This document shows, one piece after another, positions 1 through 5,137 of a stretch of 5,571 nucleotides of DNA (positions are counted from its first letter, which is position 1; each line of letters starts with the position of its first letter). The stretch is taken from the NCBI GenBank assembly GCA_012270635.1, contig JAAXHX010000035.1:1-5571 (forward strand), given 5' to 3'. The notes under the pieces were generated by a model. That model ran no database searches, was not told the DNA's origin, and saw nothing but the letters and a program-made list of their open reading frames with translations. The stretch is from Dehalococcoidia bacterium. Its GTDB lineage: Bacteria > Chloroflexota > Dehalococcoidia > Plut-88900. The translations under genes and the position numbers were made by a program.

Positions 1-641
1 TGAGCACCATCGACCCCAAGACGGCGGTGGACATGTACGAAAAGGCCAAGGCCGTGGGCGTCGACTACCTGGACTCGCCGATAAGCGGCGGACAGCCGGG
101 TGGGGCGGGTACGGACGGGGCGAAGGCCGCCAACGTGACCTTCATGGTGAGCGGGGACAAGGACGCATTCGAAAAGGCCAGGCCGGTGATGGAATGCCTG
201 GGAAAGAGGTTCTTCTTCCTGGGGGCGGCGGGAACGGGGACGAAGGTCAAGCTGCTGAGCAACTTCGTCAGTGGGATGGTCAACCTGATATCGGCGGAGG
301 CGTTTGCGCTTGGGGCGGCGTCGGGCATCGGTCCCGGGACCCTGATGGACGTATTCGACGAGACCGACGCAAACTGCTTCTTCGTGCAGCACTACGTGAG
401 GCCCCGCATGGAGCGGGGGGACTTCGAGCCTGGCTTCTCCGTAGACCTGCAGTACAAGGACTTGAGGCTGACCAGCGAATGGAGCCGGGAGGAAGGAGTC
501 CCCACCCCCATCAACGATCTTGGTGTCCAGCTCTACCAGATGGCCCGGGCGGCGGGGCTGGGACACAAGGACCTGGTGGAGTCGGTGAATTTCTGGGCGC
601 GGGTGTCGGGGGTGGAGTTGGACGCCGGCAAGCGAGAGTAA
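1..641 (+). CDS. 3-hydroxyisobutyrate dehydrogenase-family NAD(P)-dependent oxidoreductase, 5' truncated by window edge
   Basis: The open frame is entered at base 3 and gives 212 residues to a TAA stop. It begins with STIDP, the conserved segment that follows the Rossmann domain in beta-hydroxyacid dehydrogenases, so roughly the first 80-110 residues (the GxGxMG nucleotide fold) lie outside the window. Seen in the fragment: the substrate-binding segment DSPISGG (residues about 24-30), the GTGTKVKLLSN segment with the family catalytic Lys (about 83) and Asn (about 87), and the cofactor-side KDL motif (about 152-154). The family reversibly oxidises 3-hydroxyisobutyrate, tartronate semialdehyde or related short beta-hydroxyacids in the cytosol; the exact substrate cannot be told here. 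The loop after SPISGG is about six residues longer than the usual GGxxGAxxGxLxxMVGG. The gene ends 13 bases from the convergent amidohydrolase gene, with no obvious terminator hairpin between them. Confidence 0.9.
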   Translation, partial: STIDPKTAVDMYEKAKAVGVDYLDSPISGGQPGGAGTDGAKAANVTFMVSGDKDAFEKARPVMECLGKRFFFLGAAGTGTKVKLLSNFVSGMVNLISAEAFALGAASGIGPGTLMDVFDETDANCFFVQHYVRPRMERGDFEPGFSVDLQYKDLRLTSEWSREEGVPTPINDLGVQLYQMARAAGLGHKDLVESVNFWARVSGVELDAGKRE

Positions 642-654
642 GGGTGGACGCGAC

Positions 655-1797
655 CTAGAGGCCGTATAGCCGAGCGCAGTTGTCCCAGAGGATCTTTCGC
701 AGGCTGTCGCGGGGAAAGTCCAGGGTGAGGAGCATTTCCACGGACTTGGGGTAGCGGCTGTCGGGGTGGGGGTAGTCGGTGGAGAAGACGATATTGTCAT
801 CGCCCAGCCAATCAATGGTGTATTTACCGGGCTCCTCGTCGGCCTCGACGGAGGTGAAGCACTGGCGTCGGAAGTAGTCGGAGGGCTTGATGGGCATTCT
901 ATCCTTTAGTATCGACTCCCGGTGTTCGTAGTGCTCGTCCATGCGCCATATCCAGAAGGGCGCCCAGCTGCAGTTCCCCTCCAGGAAGGCAAATCTGAGG
1001 GTGGGGAAACGTTGGGCGACGCCACCCATGATTATGGATAGGCAGGCGTACATCTGCTCGATGGGGTGGGCGGCAAGGTGCTCGGTGGTCCAGAGGTTTT
1101 CGTGGTGGCCGTCGAACCGCTCTCCCATGGCGACGGGAAGCTCGCAGGGAGTGCCCTCGTGGAAGCCGACGGCGAGGTCAAGGGCCTGGCACTCGGTCCA
1201 AAGGGGATCGTAGTAGGGATGGTTCCAGTTGCGGCCCTGGATGGGATTGGGCCGGAGGAAGACGCTCCTGAAGCCGAAGTCCCGGGCGACGCGGCGGGTC
1301 TCGGCGACGGCGGCGTCCATATTCTGGGCGGGGAGCATGCCGGAGCCGAACATCCTGTGGGGGGAGCCCTGGCAGAACTCGGCGAGCCAATCGTTGTAAG
1401 CGCGGGATATGGCGGCGGCCAGACCATCGTCCTTGTAGACCTTGGCGTGGGCGAAGAGGCCCATGGACGGGAATAAGAGGGCGAGGTCCAGCCCCTCGGT
1501 ATCCATGGCCTCGACCTGGGTATCGGGGCCCCAGCCCCGGTCCTGGAAGGCGAGGAACTCATCCAGCCGGCCATAGCGCCTGGCAAGGTCGACGTACATG
1601 TCGCCTTCATCGGCGAAGTTGTCCTGGTCCCGGGCTATCACTCGGCCGTCATGCTTGAGGCGGAGGTCCATGAAGTACTCCTCCGCGCCGACGGGGGCCT
1701 GGTCCCGGAACTCGGGGGCGATGTAGGTCTGCCAGAGGTCCGCAGGCTCCATGACGTGCATGTCGCTGTCAATGACCTTGAAGCCGTCCTTGGACAT
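655..1797 (-). CDS. Amidohydrolase family protein (Amidohydro_2, ACMSD-like TIM-barrel metal hydrolase/decarboxylase)
   Basis: This 380-residue protein has the features of the Amidohydro_2 family. Near the N-terminus is DSDMHVMEP (residues 10-18), the Asp-x-His version of the metal-binding HxH. The HEGTPC segment (His about 213) and the LAAHP segment (His about 244) are likely barrel-strand metal or substrate ligands, FLEGNCSW sits near 272, and FSTDYPHPD (Asp about 341) supplies the terminal strand Asp. The C-terminus ends in the typical LWDNCARLYGL. Members hydrolyse or decarboxylate small, often aromatic, carboxylates in the cytosol; the substrate here is unknown. The frame is also open from an ATG at 1821, but the ATG at 1797 is preferred because GGAAAGGGG stands 8 bases upstream and the protein then opens directly with the family start. 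The gene follows the acetyltransferase by 42 bases on the same strand, so the two are probably one transcript. Confidence 0.9.
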   Translation of the reverse strand: MSKDGFKVIDSDMHVMEPADLWQTYIAPEFRDQAPVGAEEYFMDLRLKHDGRVIARDQDNFADEGDMYVDLARRYGRLDEFLAFQDRGWGPDTQVEAMDTEGLDLALLFPSMGLFAHAKVYKDDGLAAAISRAYNDWLAEFCQGSPHRMFGSGMLPAQNMDAAVAETRRVARDFGFRSVFLRPNPIQGRNWNHPYYDPLWTECQALDLAVGFHEGTPCELPVAMGERFDGHHENLWTTEHLAAHPIEQMYACLSIIMGGVAQRFPTLRFAFLEGNCSWAPFWIWRMDEHYEHRESILKDRMPIKPSDYFRRQCFTSVEADEEPGKYTIDWLGDDNIVFSTDYPHPDSRYPKSVEMLLTLDFPRDSLRKILWDNCARLYGL

Positions 1798-1805
1798 TGC
1801 ATTGT

Positions 1806-1814
1806 CCCCTTTCC
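1806..1814 (-). promoter_or_regulatory. Shine-Dalgarno deciding the amidohydrolase start
   Basis: The minus strand reads GGAAAGGGG, followed by 8 bases and then the ATG at 1797. The alternative upstream ATG at 1821 has only GGGTGGACA directly before it, a poorer and closer site. This supports the shorter, 380-residue protein. Confidence 0.6.
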
Positions 1815-1839
1815 GGGACATTGTCCACCCTGGCGGCGG

Positions 1840-2454
1840 TTACTGCAACGGCTTGATGCGCATGGCGAGGCGGGGAAGCCAGTTGCGCGGGCGGTTGGGC
1901 AGCGGCCCCCGCACAACCCGAAAGCCGGCGCGCTCGAAGAGGGGTTCGGTGCCGAAGAAGATGTTGTCTGCGCCCGTGCGTTGATTGCCGGCGCGGGGAT
2001 ATGCTTCGACAGCGGGAGAGCCATGTTCGAACGCATACTGGGTAGCCGCCCGGATGAGGGCCACCGCGACCCCCTGACCCCGGGCATCTTTGCGAACGGT
2101 TACGCAGGGGATTACCCATACGTCCTCATCGTCCACCGGAGGCGTGGCCCGTGACCGCACTATCCGGGTCAGCTCGCTCCTCGGAGCGACGGCAACCCAA
2201 CCCACGGGCTTTTCTCCCCGGAAAGCAAGGAGGCCGGGAGCATAGGAGCGTCGAGCCAGGTCCTCCATTGCGGCGCGGCGGCGTTGAGCGCCGGAGCCCT
2301 GGCCGGGGAGCTTGCTCCATTCGGCGTCCCTGACCCGGGGAAACATGCACCAGCAACTGCTTCCCCAGCTTCCGCCGAGGACGGTGCGCATGTCATCCAT
2401 AAGTTCGGGGGTCAGGGGCCGGATTTCCAGGGCGGCGGTCGAAGCGTCAGTCAT
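1840..2454 (-). CDS. GNAT-family N-acetyltransferase with an N-terminal Cys-Trp-Cys motif
   Basis: The 204-residue protein shows the GNAT fold signatures. Motif A is at about 117-132, where CVTVRKDARGQGVA includes the acetyl-CoA pyrophosphate-binding RGQGVA (R-x-x-G-x-A), followed by the helix VALIRAATQYAFEHG. AYP (151-153) and FGTEPLFERAGF (167-178) are the usual motif B region of this subfamily. Before the core lies SSCWCMFPR (about 32-40), with two closely spaced cysteines, seen in a set of uncharacterised GNAT proteins. The acceptor substrate is unknown; an amine on a small molecule or protein is expected. The ATG at 2454 is chosen over an in-frame TTG at 2478. Neither has a clear Shine-Dalgarno, so the start is less certain than the product. 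The gene sits 42 bases before the amidohydrolase and is probably the first gene of that transcript. Confidence 0.88.
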   Translation of the reverse strand: MTDASTAALEIRPLTPELMDDMRTVLGGSWGSSCWCMFPRVRDAEWSKLPGQGSGAQRRRAAMEDLARRSYAPGLLAFRGEKPVGWVAVAPRSELTRIVRSRATPPVDDEDVWVIPCVTVRKDARGQGVAVALIRAATQYAFEHGSPAVEAYPRAGNQRTGADNIFFGTEPLFERAGFRVVRGPLPNRPRNWLPRLAMRIKPLQ

Positions 2455-2497
2455 GGGATTGTTCGAGAGTCTGCTCAATGGCCGGTTGCATCGCTCG

Positions 2498-2543
2498 ATT
2501 ATCGAGACCCTCGGAAACCCCGCGGAGCGAGGGTATCGATAAT
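2498..2543 (+). repeat. Imperfect inverted repeat, two 16-base arms, overlapping the promoter -10 and start region
   Basis: The left arm ATTATCGAGACCCTCG (2498-2513) is the reverse complement of the right arm CGAGGGTATCGATAAT (2528-2543) at 15 of 16 positions, with a 14-base centre. There is no T-run on either side, so it is a poor intrinsic terminator for the upstream RRM gene. The right arm covers most of the candidate -10 box, and the arm centres are 30 bases apart, close to three helical turns. Both points fit a two-site operator for a dimeric regulator. A leader RNA hairpin is the alternative. Confidence 0.6.
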
Positions 2544-2567
2544 AGCCCAGCTTGACTTATGGGCCAA
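2539..2567 (-). promoter_or_regulatory. Candidate sigma70-type promoter for the acetyltransferase-amidohydrolase unit
   Basis: On the minus strand, TTGGCC (2562-2567) is followed by a 17-base spacer and TATTAT (2539-2544). The -10 has 5 of 6 consensus bases and the -35 has 4 of 6. Transcription would begin near 2532, leaving a leader of about 78 bases before the ATG at 2454. No other strong pair was seen between the RRM gene stop and the acetyltransferase start. Confidence 0.5.
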
Positions 2568-2640
2568 TGGGGACCCGAGGCGTTGGTGGGAAGATCGAGG
2601 ATTACCGGTCGGGAGGAGGCCAGAGGCCTAGTGACCGCGG

Positions 2641-2904
2641 TTACCAGCGGGGGCGTCGGGGCTCTTTGGGTCGGGCGCGGTCGACGGTAAGGGGTCTGCC
2701 CTTGAGCTCCTTACCGTTAAGGCCTTGTATCGCAGCTTCACCTTCGCGCTCATCCGTCATCTCGACGAAACCGAACCCGCGTGAGCGGCCGGAATAGGGG
2801 TCGGTAATCACGCGCGCCGAGTCGACGGCACCGTAAGGGTCGAAAGCTTCTTTCAGCTCCTCATCGGTGAGACTATAGGGAAGGTTGCCGACGAAAATGT
2901 TCAT
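2641..2904 (-). CDS. Single-RRM RNA-binding protein
   Basis: This 87-residue protein is one RNA recognition motif and little else. RNP2 is IFVGNL (residues 3-8) and RNP1 is RGFGFVEM (42-49), with the RNA-stacking aromatics Phe4, Phe44 and Phe46 all present. Around them lie the standard helix LTDEELKEAF, the second helix EGEAAIQGLNG and the last strand LKGRPLTVDRAR. A short basic tail (KEPRRPRW) follows. Small RRM proteins of this type bind single-stranded RNA and in several bacteria are linked to cold or stress adaptation; no specific RNA target can be deduced here. The ATG at 2904 is chosen because GGAGGA precedes it at a spacing of 7. An in-frame TTG at 2925 would add seven residues that the fold does not need. 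It appears monocistronic, with its own promoter upstream. Confidence 0.95.
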   Translation of the reverse strand: MNIFVGNLPYSLTDEELKEAFDPYGAVDSARVITDPYSGRSRGFGFVEMTDEREGEAAIQGLNGKELKGRPLTVDRARPKEPRRPRW

Positions 2905-2911
2905 GAACAGG

Positions 2912-2917
2912 TCCTCC
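2912..2917 (-). promoter_or_regulatory. Strong Shine-Dalgarno of the RRM gene
   Basis: The minus strand reads GGAGGA, seven bases before the ATG at 2904. It settles the start at the canonical MNIFVGNL and argues for high translation. Confidence 0.75.
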
Positions 2918-2965
2918 AGGGCCAAGTATCTCCTGCTTCTTGGTCCCCCTTCCAGGCCGGAATCA

Positions 2966-2992
2966 GGCGCTTACGCGCCCTTTCAGGGACGC
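2966..2992 (-). other. Two overlapping, mutually exclusive hairpins in the RRM leader
   Basis: GGCGC (2966-2970) can pair with GCGCC (2975-2979) across a 4-base loop. The same GCGCC plus CT (2975-2981) can instead pair with AGGGACGC (2985-2992, one bulge) across a 3-base loop. The two structures share an arm and so cannot form together. This could be a thermosensitive or protein-responsive leader, but both stems are short and the region is GC-rich, so chance is possible. Confidence 0.3.
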
Positions 2993-3006
2993 CAAAGTCG
3001 GGGAGC

Positions 3007-3033
3007 ATTCTACCACAGAAAAGTCATATGCAA
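3007..3033 (-). promoter_or_regulatory. Candidate extended -10 promoter for the RRM gene
   Basis: The minus strand has TGG directly before TAGAAT (-10 at 3007-3012), an extended -10 arrangement. TTGCAT (3028-3033) lies 15 bases further upstream as a slightly close -35. The stretch upstream of it (to about 3070) is richer in A and T than its surroundings. Transcription would start near 3000, giving a leader of roughly 95 bases before the RRM start codon. Confidence 0.45.
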
Positions 3034-3141
3034 CTACTTGATGCATTTGTTACGCATTTCCCAAATACTGAACTGAGAGGCTTCGCCATTCGGGCCGAAG
3101 CCGAGCAGCGCGGGACCTGCGCCCGATTTGCGGGGAGTGAG

Positions 3142-3147
3142 TATAAT
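3142..3147 (+). promoter_or_regulatory. Candidate -10 box for the membrane-protein gene
   Basis: This is a perfect TATAAT about 80 bases upstream of the ATG at 3227, preceded by TGAG. No convincing -35 is found 16-18 bases upstream (GCGCCC region), so the promoter may need an activator. Expected transcription start is near 3154. Confidence 0.4.
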
Positions 3148-3161
3148 CAGGGTAACTCCTT

Positions 3162-3184
3162 GGAAGGCCGACGGTCGACCTTCC
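3162..3184 (+). repeat. 23-base near-perfect palindrome, operator-like
   Basis: GGAAGGCCGAC (3162-3172) and GTCGACCTTCC (3174-3184) are reverse complements at 10 of 11 positions around a single central G (3173). A one-base centre is too tight for a full RNA hairpin but typical of a dimeric repressor site. It lies 14 bases past the TATAAT box, covering about +8 to +30, where a bound protein would block transcription of the membrane-protein gene. Confidence 0.55.
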
Positions 3185-3190
3185 CCATAT

Positions 3191-3206
3191 CCATGAGACC
3201 GCCGAG
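3191..3206 (+). repeat. 16-base direct repeat, copy 1 (upstream of membrane-protein gene)
   Basis: CCATGAGACCGCCGAG occurs here and exactly again at 3340-3355 inside the downstream gene. The 15 bases ending at 3194 (starting 3180) also match 3376-3390 at 14 of 15 positions. This upstream copy therefore joins two segments of the gene in swapped order at a shared CCAT. Confidence 0.6.
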
Positions 3207-3226
3207 ACATTGGGGGACATCGGGAC

Positions 3227-3607
3227 ATGGGTGCGCGACGCCAGCTGATCGACGTAACTTACTCGTTCTTCGTCGCTCTCGGGATTGCTCTGATACTGAT
3301 ATTGATAGTCACCGCGGTCCAGGCCCAACCCGACCTGTCCCATGAGACCGCCGAGCGGATCGGCTTCCTGCTGCTCTTCCCCGTATCCATTGCCGCAATA
3401 ACGGGCACCATAGGCTTCGGGCTGGCGATGATAAATTGGCGCGAGTGGAGGCTGCTGGTGTTGGCCTTCATGGAGGTGATGAGCCTGTTGAGCGCAATAA
3501 CCGACGTGTCGAATGCGCTCACCTACTTCGTCATATCGATCTACCTGGCGTTAGGGTCGATATTCGCCGTGGAGTGGTTCGGGATGAGGCGGCGGCGGAG
3601 AATCTGA
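3227..3607 (+). CDS. Small four-helix integral membrane protein, function unknown
   Basis: I do not recognise the family. The 126-residue protein has four hydrophobic segments: about 11-31 (rich in Ile, Leu and Val), 44-69, 75-92 and 97-117. It has a basic N-terminus (MGARR) and a C-terminal arginine cluster (121-125). By the positive-inside rule both ends would be cytoplasmic, which fits an even number of helices. A polar loop with PDLSHETAER (35-44) follows helix 1 and would be extracytoplasmic. No catalytic or metal motif is evident. The ATG at 3227 is supported by GGGGGA nine bases upstream. The gene stands alone on this strand, is probably driven from the TATAAT box at 3142, and converges on the O-methyltransferase gene with an 8-base gap. 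It may be lineage-specific. Confidence 0.75.
   Translation: MGARRQLIDVTYSFFVALGIALILILIVTAVQAQPDLSHETAERIGFLLLFPVSIAAITGTIGFGLAMINWREWRLLVLAFMEVMSLLSAITDVSNALTYFVISIYLALGSIFAVEWFGMRRRRRI
3340..3355 (+). repeat. 16-base direct repeat, copy 2 (inside membrane-protein gene)
   Basis: This is an exact second copy of the sequence at 3191-3206. Here it encodes the loop between the first two predicted membrane helices (around SHETAE). Confidence 0.6.
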
Positions 3608-3615
3608 CGTCGGGG

Positions 3616-4245
3616 CTAGGCCTGAAAGGCGAGCATAAGGCCGTCCCGGAGGGTGAGAAGCACGTTATTGACTCGGGGGTCGTTGGTGACGTATTCGTTG
3701 AGGGCGGCGATGGCCTTGTCGCTCTCATCCCTGGGGTCCAGCACCTTCCCCGACCACAAAGTGTTGTCCACGGCAATAACGCCGGTGGAGGACAGCAGGT
3801 CGATACATTTTACATAATAGTTCAGGTAGTTGGTCTTGTCCGCATCGATGAAGACCAGGTCGAAGGGGCCTTCCAGGGATTCCAGGGTCTCCAACGCAGG
3901 GCCGACCCTGAGATCGATTTTCTTTCCGTGGGGCGTCTTGGCGAAGAACTCGCGGGCCAGGGGGCGGGGGTATATGTCGCAGGTGATGAGCTTGCCGTCC
4001 TCGGGGAGAGCGTGGGCCATCATGAGGGCGCTGAATCCGGTGAAGGTGCCTATCTCCAGCACGCGCCTGGCCCCGGAAACGCGGATGAGGGCCTGAAGGA
4101 GGGTGCCGATGAGCCGATCGGAGAGCATTTCGGCGTCGGGGGTCGCGTCATAGGTGGCCCTTCTGAGCTCCTCCAGGATGGGGGGGAGGGGGGTGGTGTG
4201 GGCGAAGGCGTAGTCATCGATCTCTCGGGGGACAATGCCGATCAT
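3616..4245 (-). CDS. Class I SAM-dependent O-methyltransferase (caffeoyl-CoA O-methyltransferase-like, Methyltransf_3)
   Basis: This 209-residue protein, the usual length for the family, transfers methyl from S-adenosylmethionine to a hydroxyl, usually on a catechol-like substrate, with a divalent cation. Motif I is RVLEIGTFTGFSAL (61-74) and the SAM-ribose acidic residue is in ITCDIYP (Asp90). FDLVFIDADKTNYLNYY (128-144) provides metal ligand Asp134 and the conserved DADK. IAVDNTLWSGKV (157-168) provides ligands Asp160 and Asn161. The ATG at 4245 is chosen because AGGAGGA precedes it closely; the frame is open further upstream, but there it lies over the endonuclease gene and lacks family similarity. 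The substrate is unknown. The first 32 bases overlap the end of the endonuclease gene in another frame, so read-through from the restriction-modification transcript is likely, although a weak promoter of its own may exist near 4290. Confidence 0.93.
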   Translation of the reverse strand: MIGIVPREIDDYAFAHTTPLPPILEELRRATYDATPDAEMLSDRLIGTLLQALIRVSGARRVLEIGTFTGFSALMMAHALPEDGKLITCDIYPRPLAREFFAKTPHGKKIDLRVGPALETLESLEGPFDLVFIDADKTNYLNYYVKCIDLLSSTGVIAVDNTLWSGKVLDPRDESDKAIAALNEYVTNDPRVNNVLLTLRDGLMLAFQA

Positions 4246-5137
4246 AGGTTCCTCCTGTGAGGAGTGGGGAATGAGTAAGTTTACTTCGCAATATAGCTTC
4301 AAACTCCGACTGTTGAATTGTTCTGGCAGCAAGAAGCTTCTCGTTGGACGCTTCCAGGGTCAGGACTTCCCAATGCGCCTTTTCCAGCCTATATGTTCCT
4401 TCATCGCCCAGGACTAATTTGGGCACAAGCCAGATGATGTCACCGTCCCCCAAGTCCCGACTGAAGTTTGGACTCGGCCCGCCGATGGCTTCGAAGAATG
4501 GCTGGTCTACGGCGACAGCCATTTTTGCACCCCAGCGCCTGACGGTGGGCACTTTTACTTGCAGTTGCGGCATCAAGCGTTTTGCGCTGGATGAGCGCCA
4601 GTCGGGTCTGCGGGTGTGTGAAGGATAAGGAATCGACGGGCTTTCTTCATCGAGCAATGCACGGAATTCTGATGACATGCCAGGACCCGAGAAGTAGACC
4701 GCCTGGATTTCCAAGCCGTACCACTCCAAGCGGCCCTGATCAGTCCGTGCTACCACCAAATCGATCTTACCGGCGGGCTTGCTCGTAGCGATGCTTTCCA
4801 TAAAGGGAACTTCCCTCGCCATGTACATGTTCGCACGAGGGAATCCTACGATCTCGCCAAGCCACGATATCAAAAGATCGCCTTGTTCAAATCGAGCGGG
4901 ACAGACTATGACAGGTCCGTCCTCGGACGCGCTTGCGTACCCGGCGCCGTCATCCCTGTAGAGTTGAATGGAGCAAACACCCCCCGATTTCCGGCATGTC
5001 GGCAGACCCTTTTGGAACGGGCAGGGCGGCAACTCATCTTTGTGATGCAATGCCGTGCTTGCCAGTTCTCGCCGTTCCGGCAAGGTCATCTCCGCAAGTC
5101 GATGCCCGTACCACTCCGCAATTCCGTATCGAGGCAT
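4214..5137 (-). CDS. NotI-family type II restriction endonuclease
   Basis: The 307-residue protein resembles NotI (as I recall that sequence) in both diagnostic regions. The N-terminus has YGIAEWYGHR (4-13), matching the NotI IAEFFGHR segment, then four cysteines in NotI-like order: CPF (Cys39), Cys48, GVC (Cys55) and CP (Cys79). In NotI the equivalent cysteines bind one iron atom in a domain that contacts DNA. The catalytic core is KIDLVV (Asp126), then WYGLEIQAVYF with Glu143 and Gln145, matching the YGVLEIQ segment of NotI, a PD-(D/E)xK-type site in which Gln replaces Lys. It should cut double-stranded DNA in a Mg-dependent way. It is somewhat shorter than NotI (about 380 residues). The ATG overlaps the methyltransferase stop as TGATG with no Shine-Dalgarno, implying translational coupling. 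The last 32 bases overlap the O-methyltransferase gene. Its recognition site is unknown. Confidence 0.87.
   Translation of the reverse strand: MPRYGIAEWYGHRLAEMTLPERRELASTALHHKDELPPCPFQKGLPTCRKSGGVCSIQLYRDDGAGYASASEDGPVIVCPARFEQGDLLISWLGEIVGFPRANMYMAREVPFMESIATSKPAGKIDLVVARTDQGRLEWYGLEIQAVYFSGPGMSSEFRALLDEESPSIPYPSHTRRPDWRSSSAKRLMPQLQVKVPTVRRWGAKMAVAVDQPFFEAIGGPSPNFSRDLGDGDIIWLVPKLVLGDEGTYRLEKAHWEVLTLEASNEKLLAARTIQQSEFEAILRSKLTHSPLLTGGTYDRHCPPRDR
4250..4256 (-). promoter_or_regulatory. Shine-Dalgarno of the O-methyltransferase, inside the endonuclease gene
   Basis: The minus strand reads AGGAGGA just before ACCT and the ATG at 4245. It lies within the last codons of the endonuclease frame, so ribosomes finishing that gene pass over it. 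It fixes the 209-residue start. Confidence 0.75.
4290..4317 (-). promoter_or_regulatory. Weak candidate promoter for the O-methyltransferase
   Basis: The minus strand has TTCAAC (4312-4317), a 16-base spacer and TATATT (4290-4295), inside the endonuclease coding region. The -10 matches at 5 of 6 and the -35 only at 3 of 6. It would give a leader of about 38 bases. Confidence 0.25.

Larger units (their letters stand above)
2905..3226. other. Divergent intergenic region, 322 bases, no gene
   Basis: This region separates the leftward RRM gene from the rightward membrane-protein gene. I see no credible coding sequence, tRNA or rRNA in it. It holds the RRM leader with short hairpins (2966-2992), the leftward promoter (3007-3033), a 7-base-stem hairpin GGCTTCG/CGAAGCC (3079-3085 with 3096-3102) with no T-run, a rightward TATAAT (3142-3147), a 23-base palindrome (3162-3184), and a 16-base repeat also found inside the membrane-protein gene (3191-3206). 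Confidence 0.7.

Noticed and set aside
194..658. 154-residue plus-strand open frame inside the dehydrogenase
   Set aside because: It is a Gly/Arg-rich alternative frame of the same-strand dehydrogenase gene, which has all the family motifs.
1066..1476. 136-residue plus-strand open frame opposite the amidohydrolase
   Set aside because: It is a shadow of a well-supported amidohydrolase gene, rich in Gly, Glu and Val as expected from antisense GC-rich DNA.
641..1831. AGGGTGGAC at 641-649 and its reverse complement at 1823-1831 flanking the amidohydrolase gene
   Set aside because: The arms are only 9 bases, one coincides with a purine-rich ribosome-site-like stretch, and there is no target duplication or mobile-element gene. 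This is most likely chance.
1651..2154. 167-residue plus-strand open frame spanning the amidohydrolase-acetyltransferase junction
   Set aside because: It is antisense to two real genes at once, with no recognisable domain or ribosome site.
2498..2543. The inverted repeat read as a rho-independent terminator of the RRM gene
   Set aside because: There is no T-run after either arm on the relevant strand, and the repeat lies about 100 bases beyond the RRM stop, overlapping the next gene's promoter.
3079..3102. GGCTTCG/CGAAGCC hairpin considered as a terminator
   Set aside because: There is no T-run on either side and no gene ends nearby on either strand.
3028..3345. 105-residue plus-strand open frame across the intergenic region and into the membrane-protein gene
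   Set aside because: It has no ribosome site and low-complexity composition, and it overlaps the better-supported membrane-protein start in another frame.
3436..4260. 274-residue plus-strand open frame opposite the O-methyltransferase
   Set aside because: It lies antisense to a gene with clear family motifs. The frame stays open because of GC-rich codon bias, and its protein shows no domain and an odd composition.
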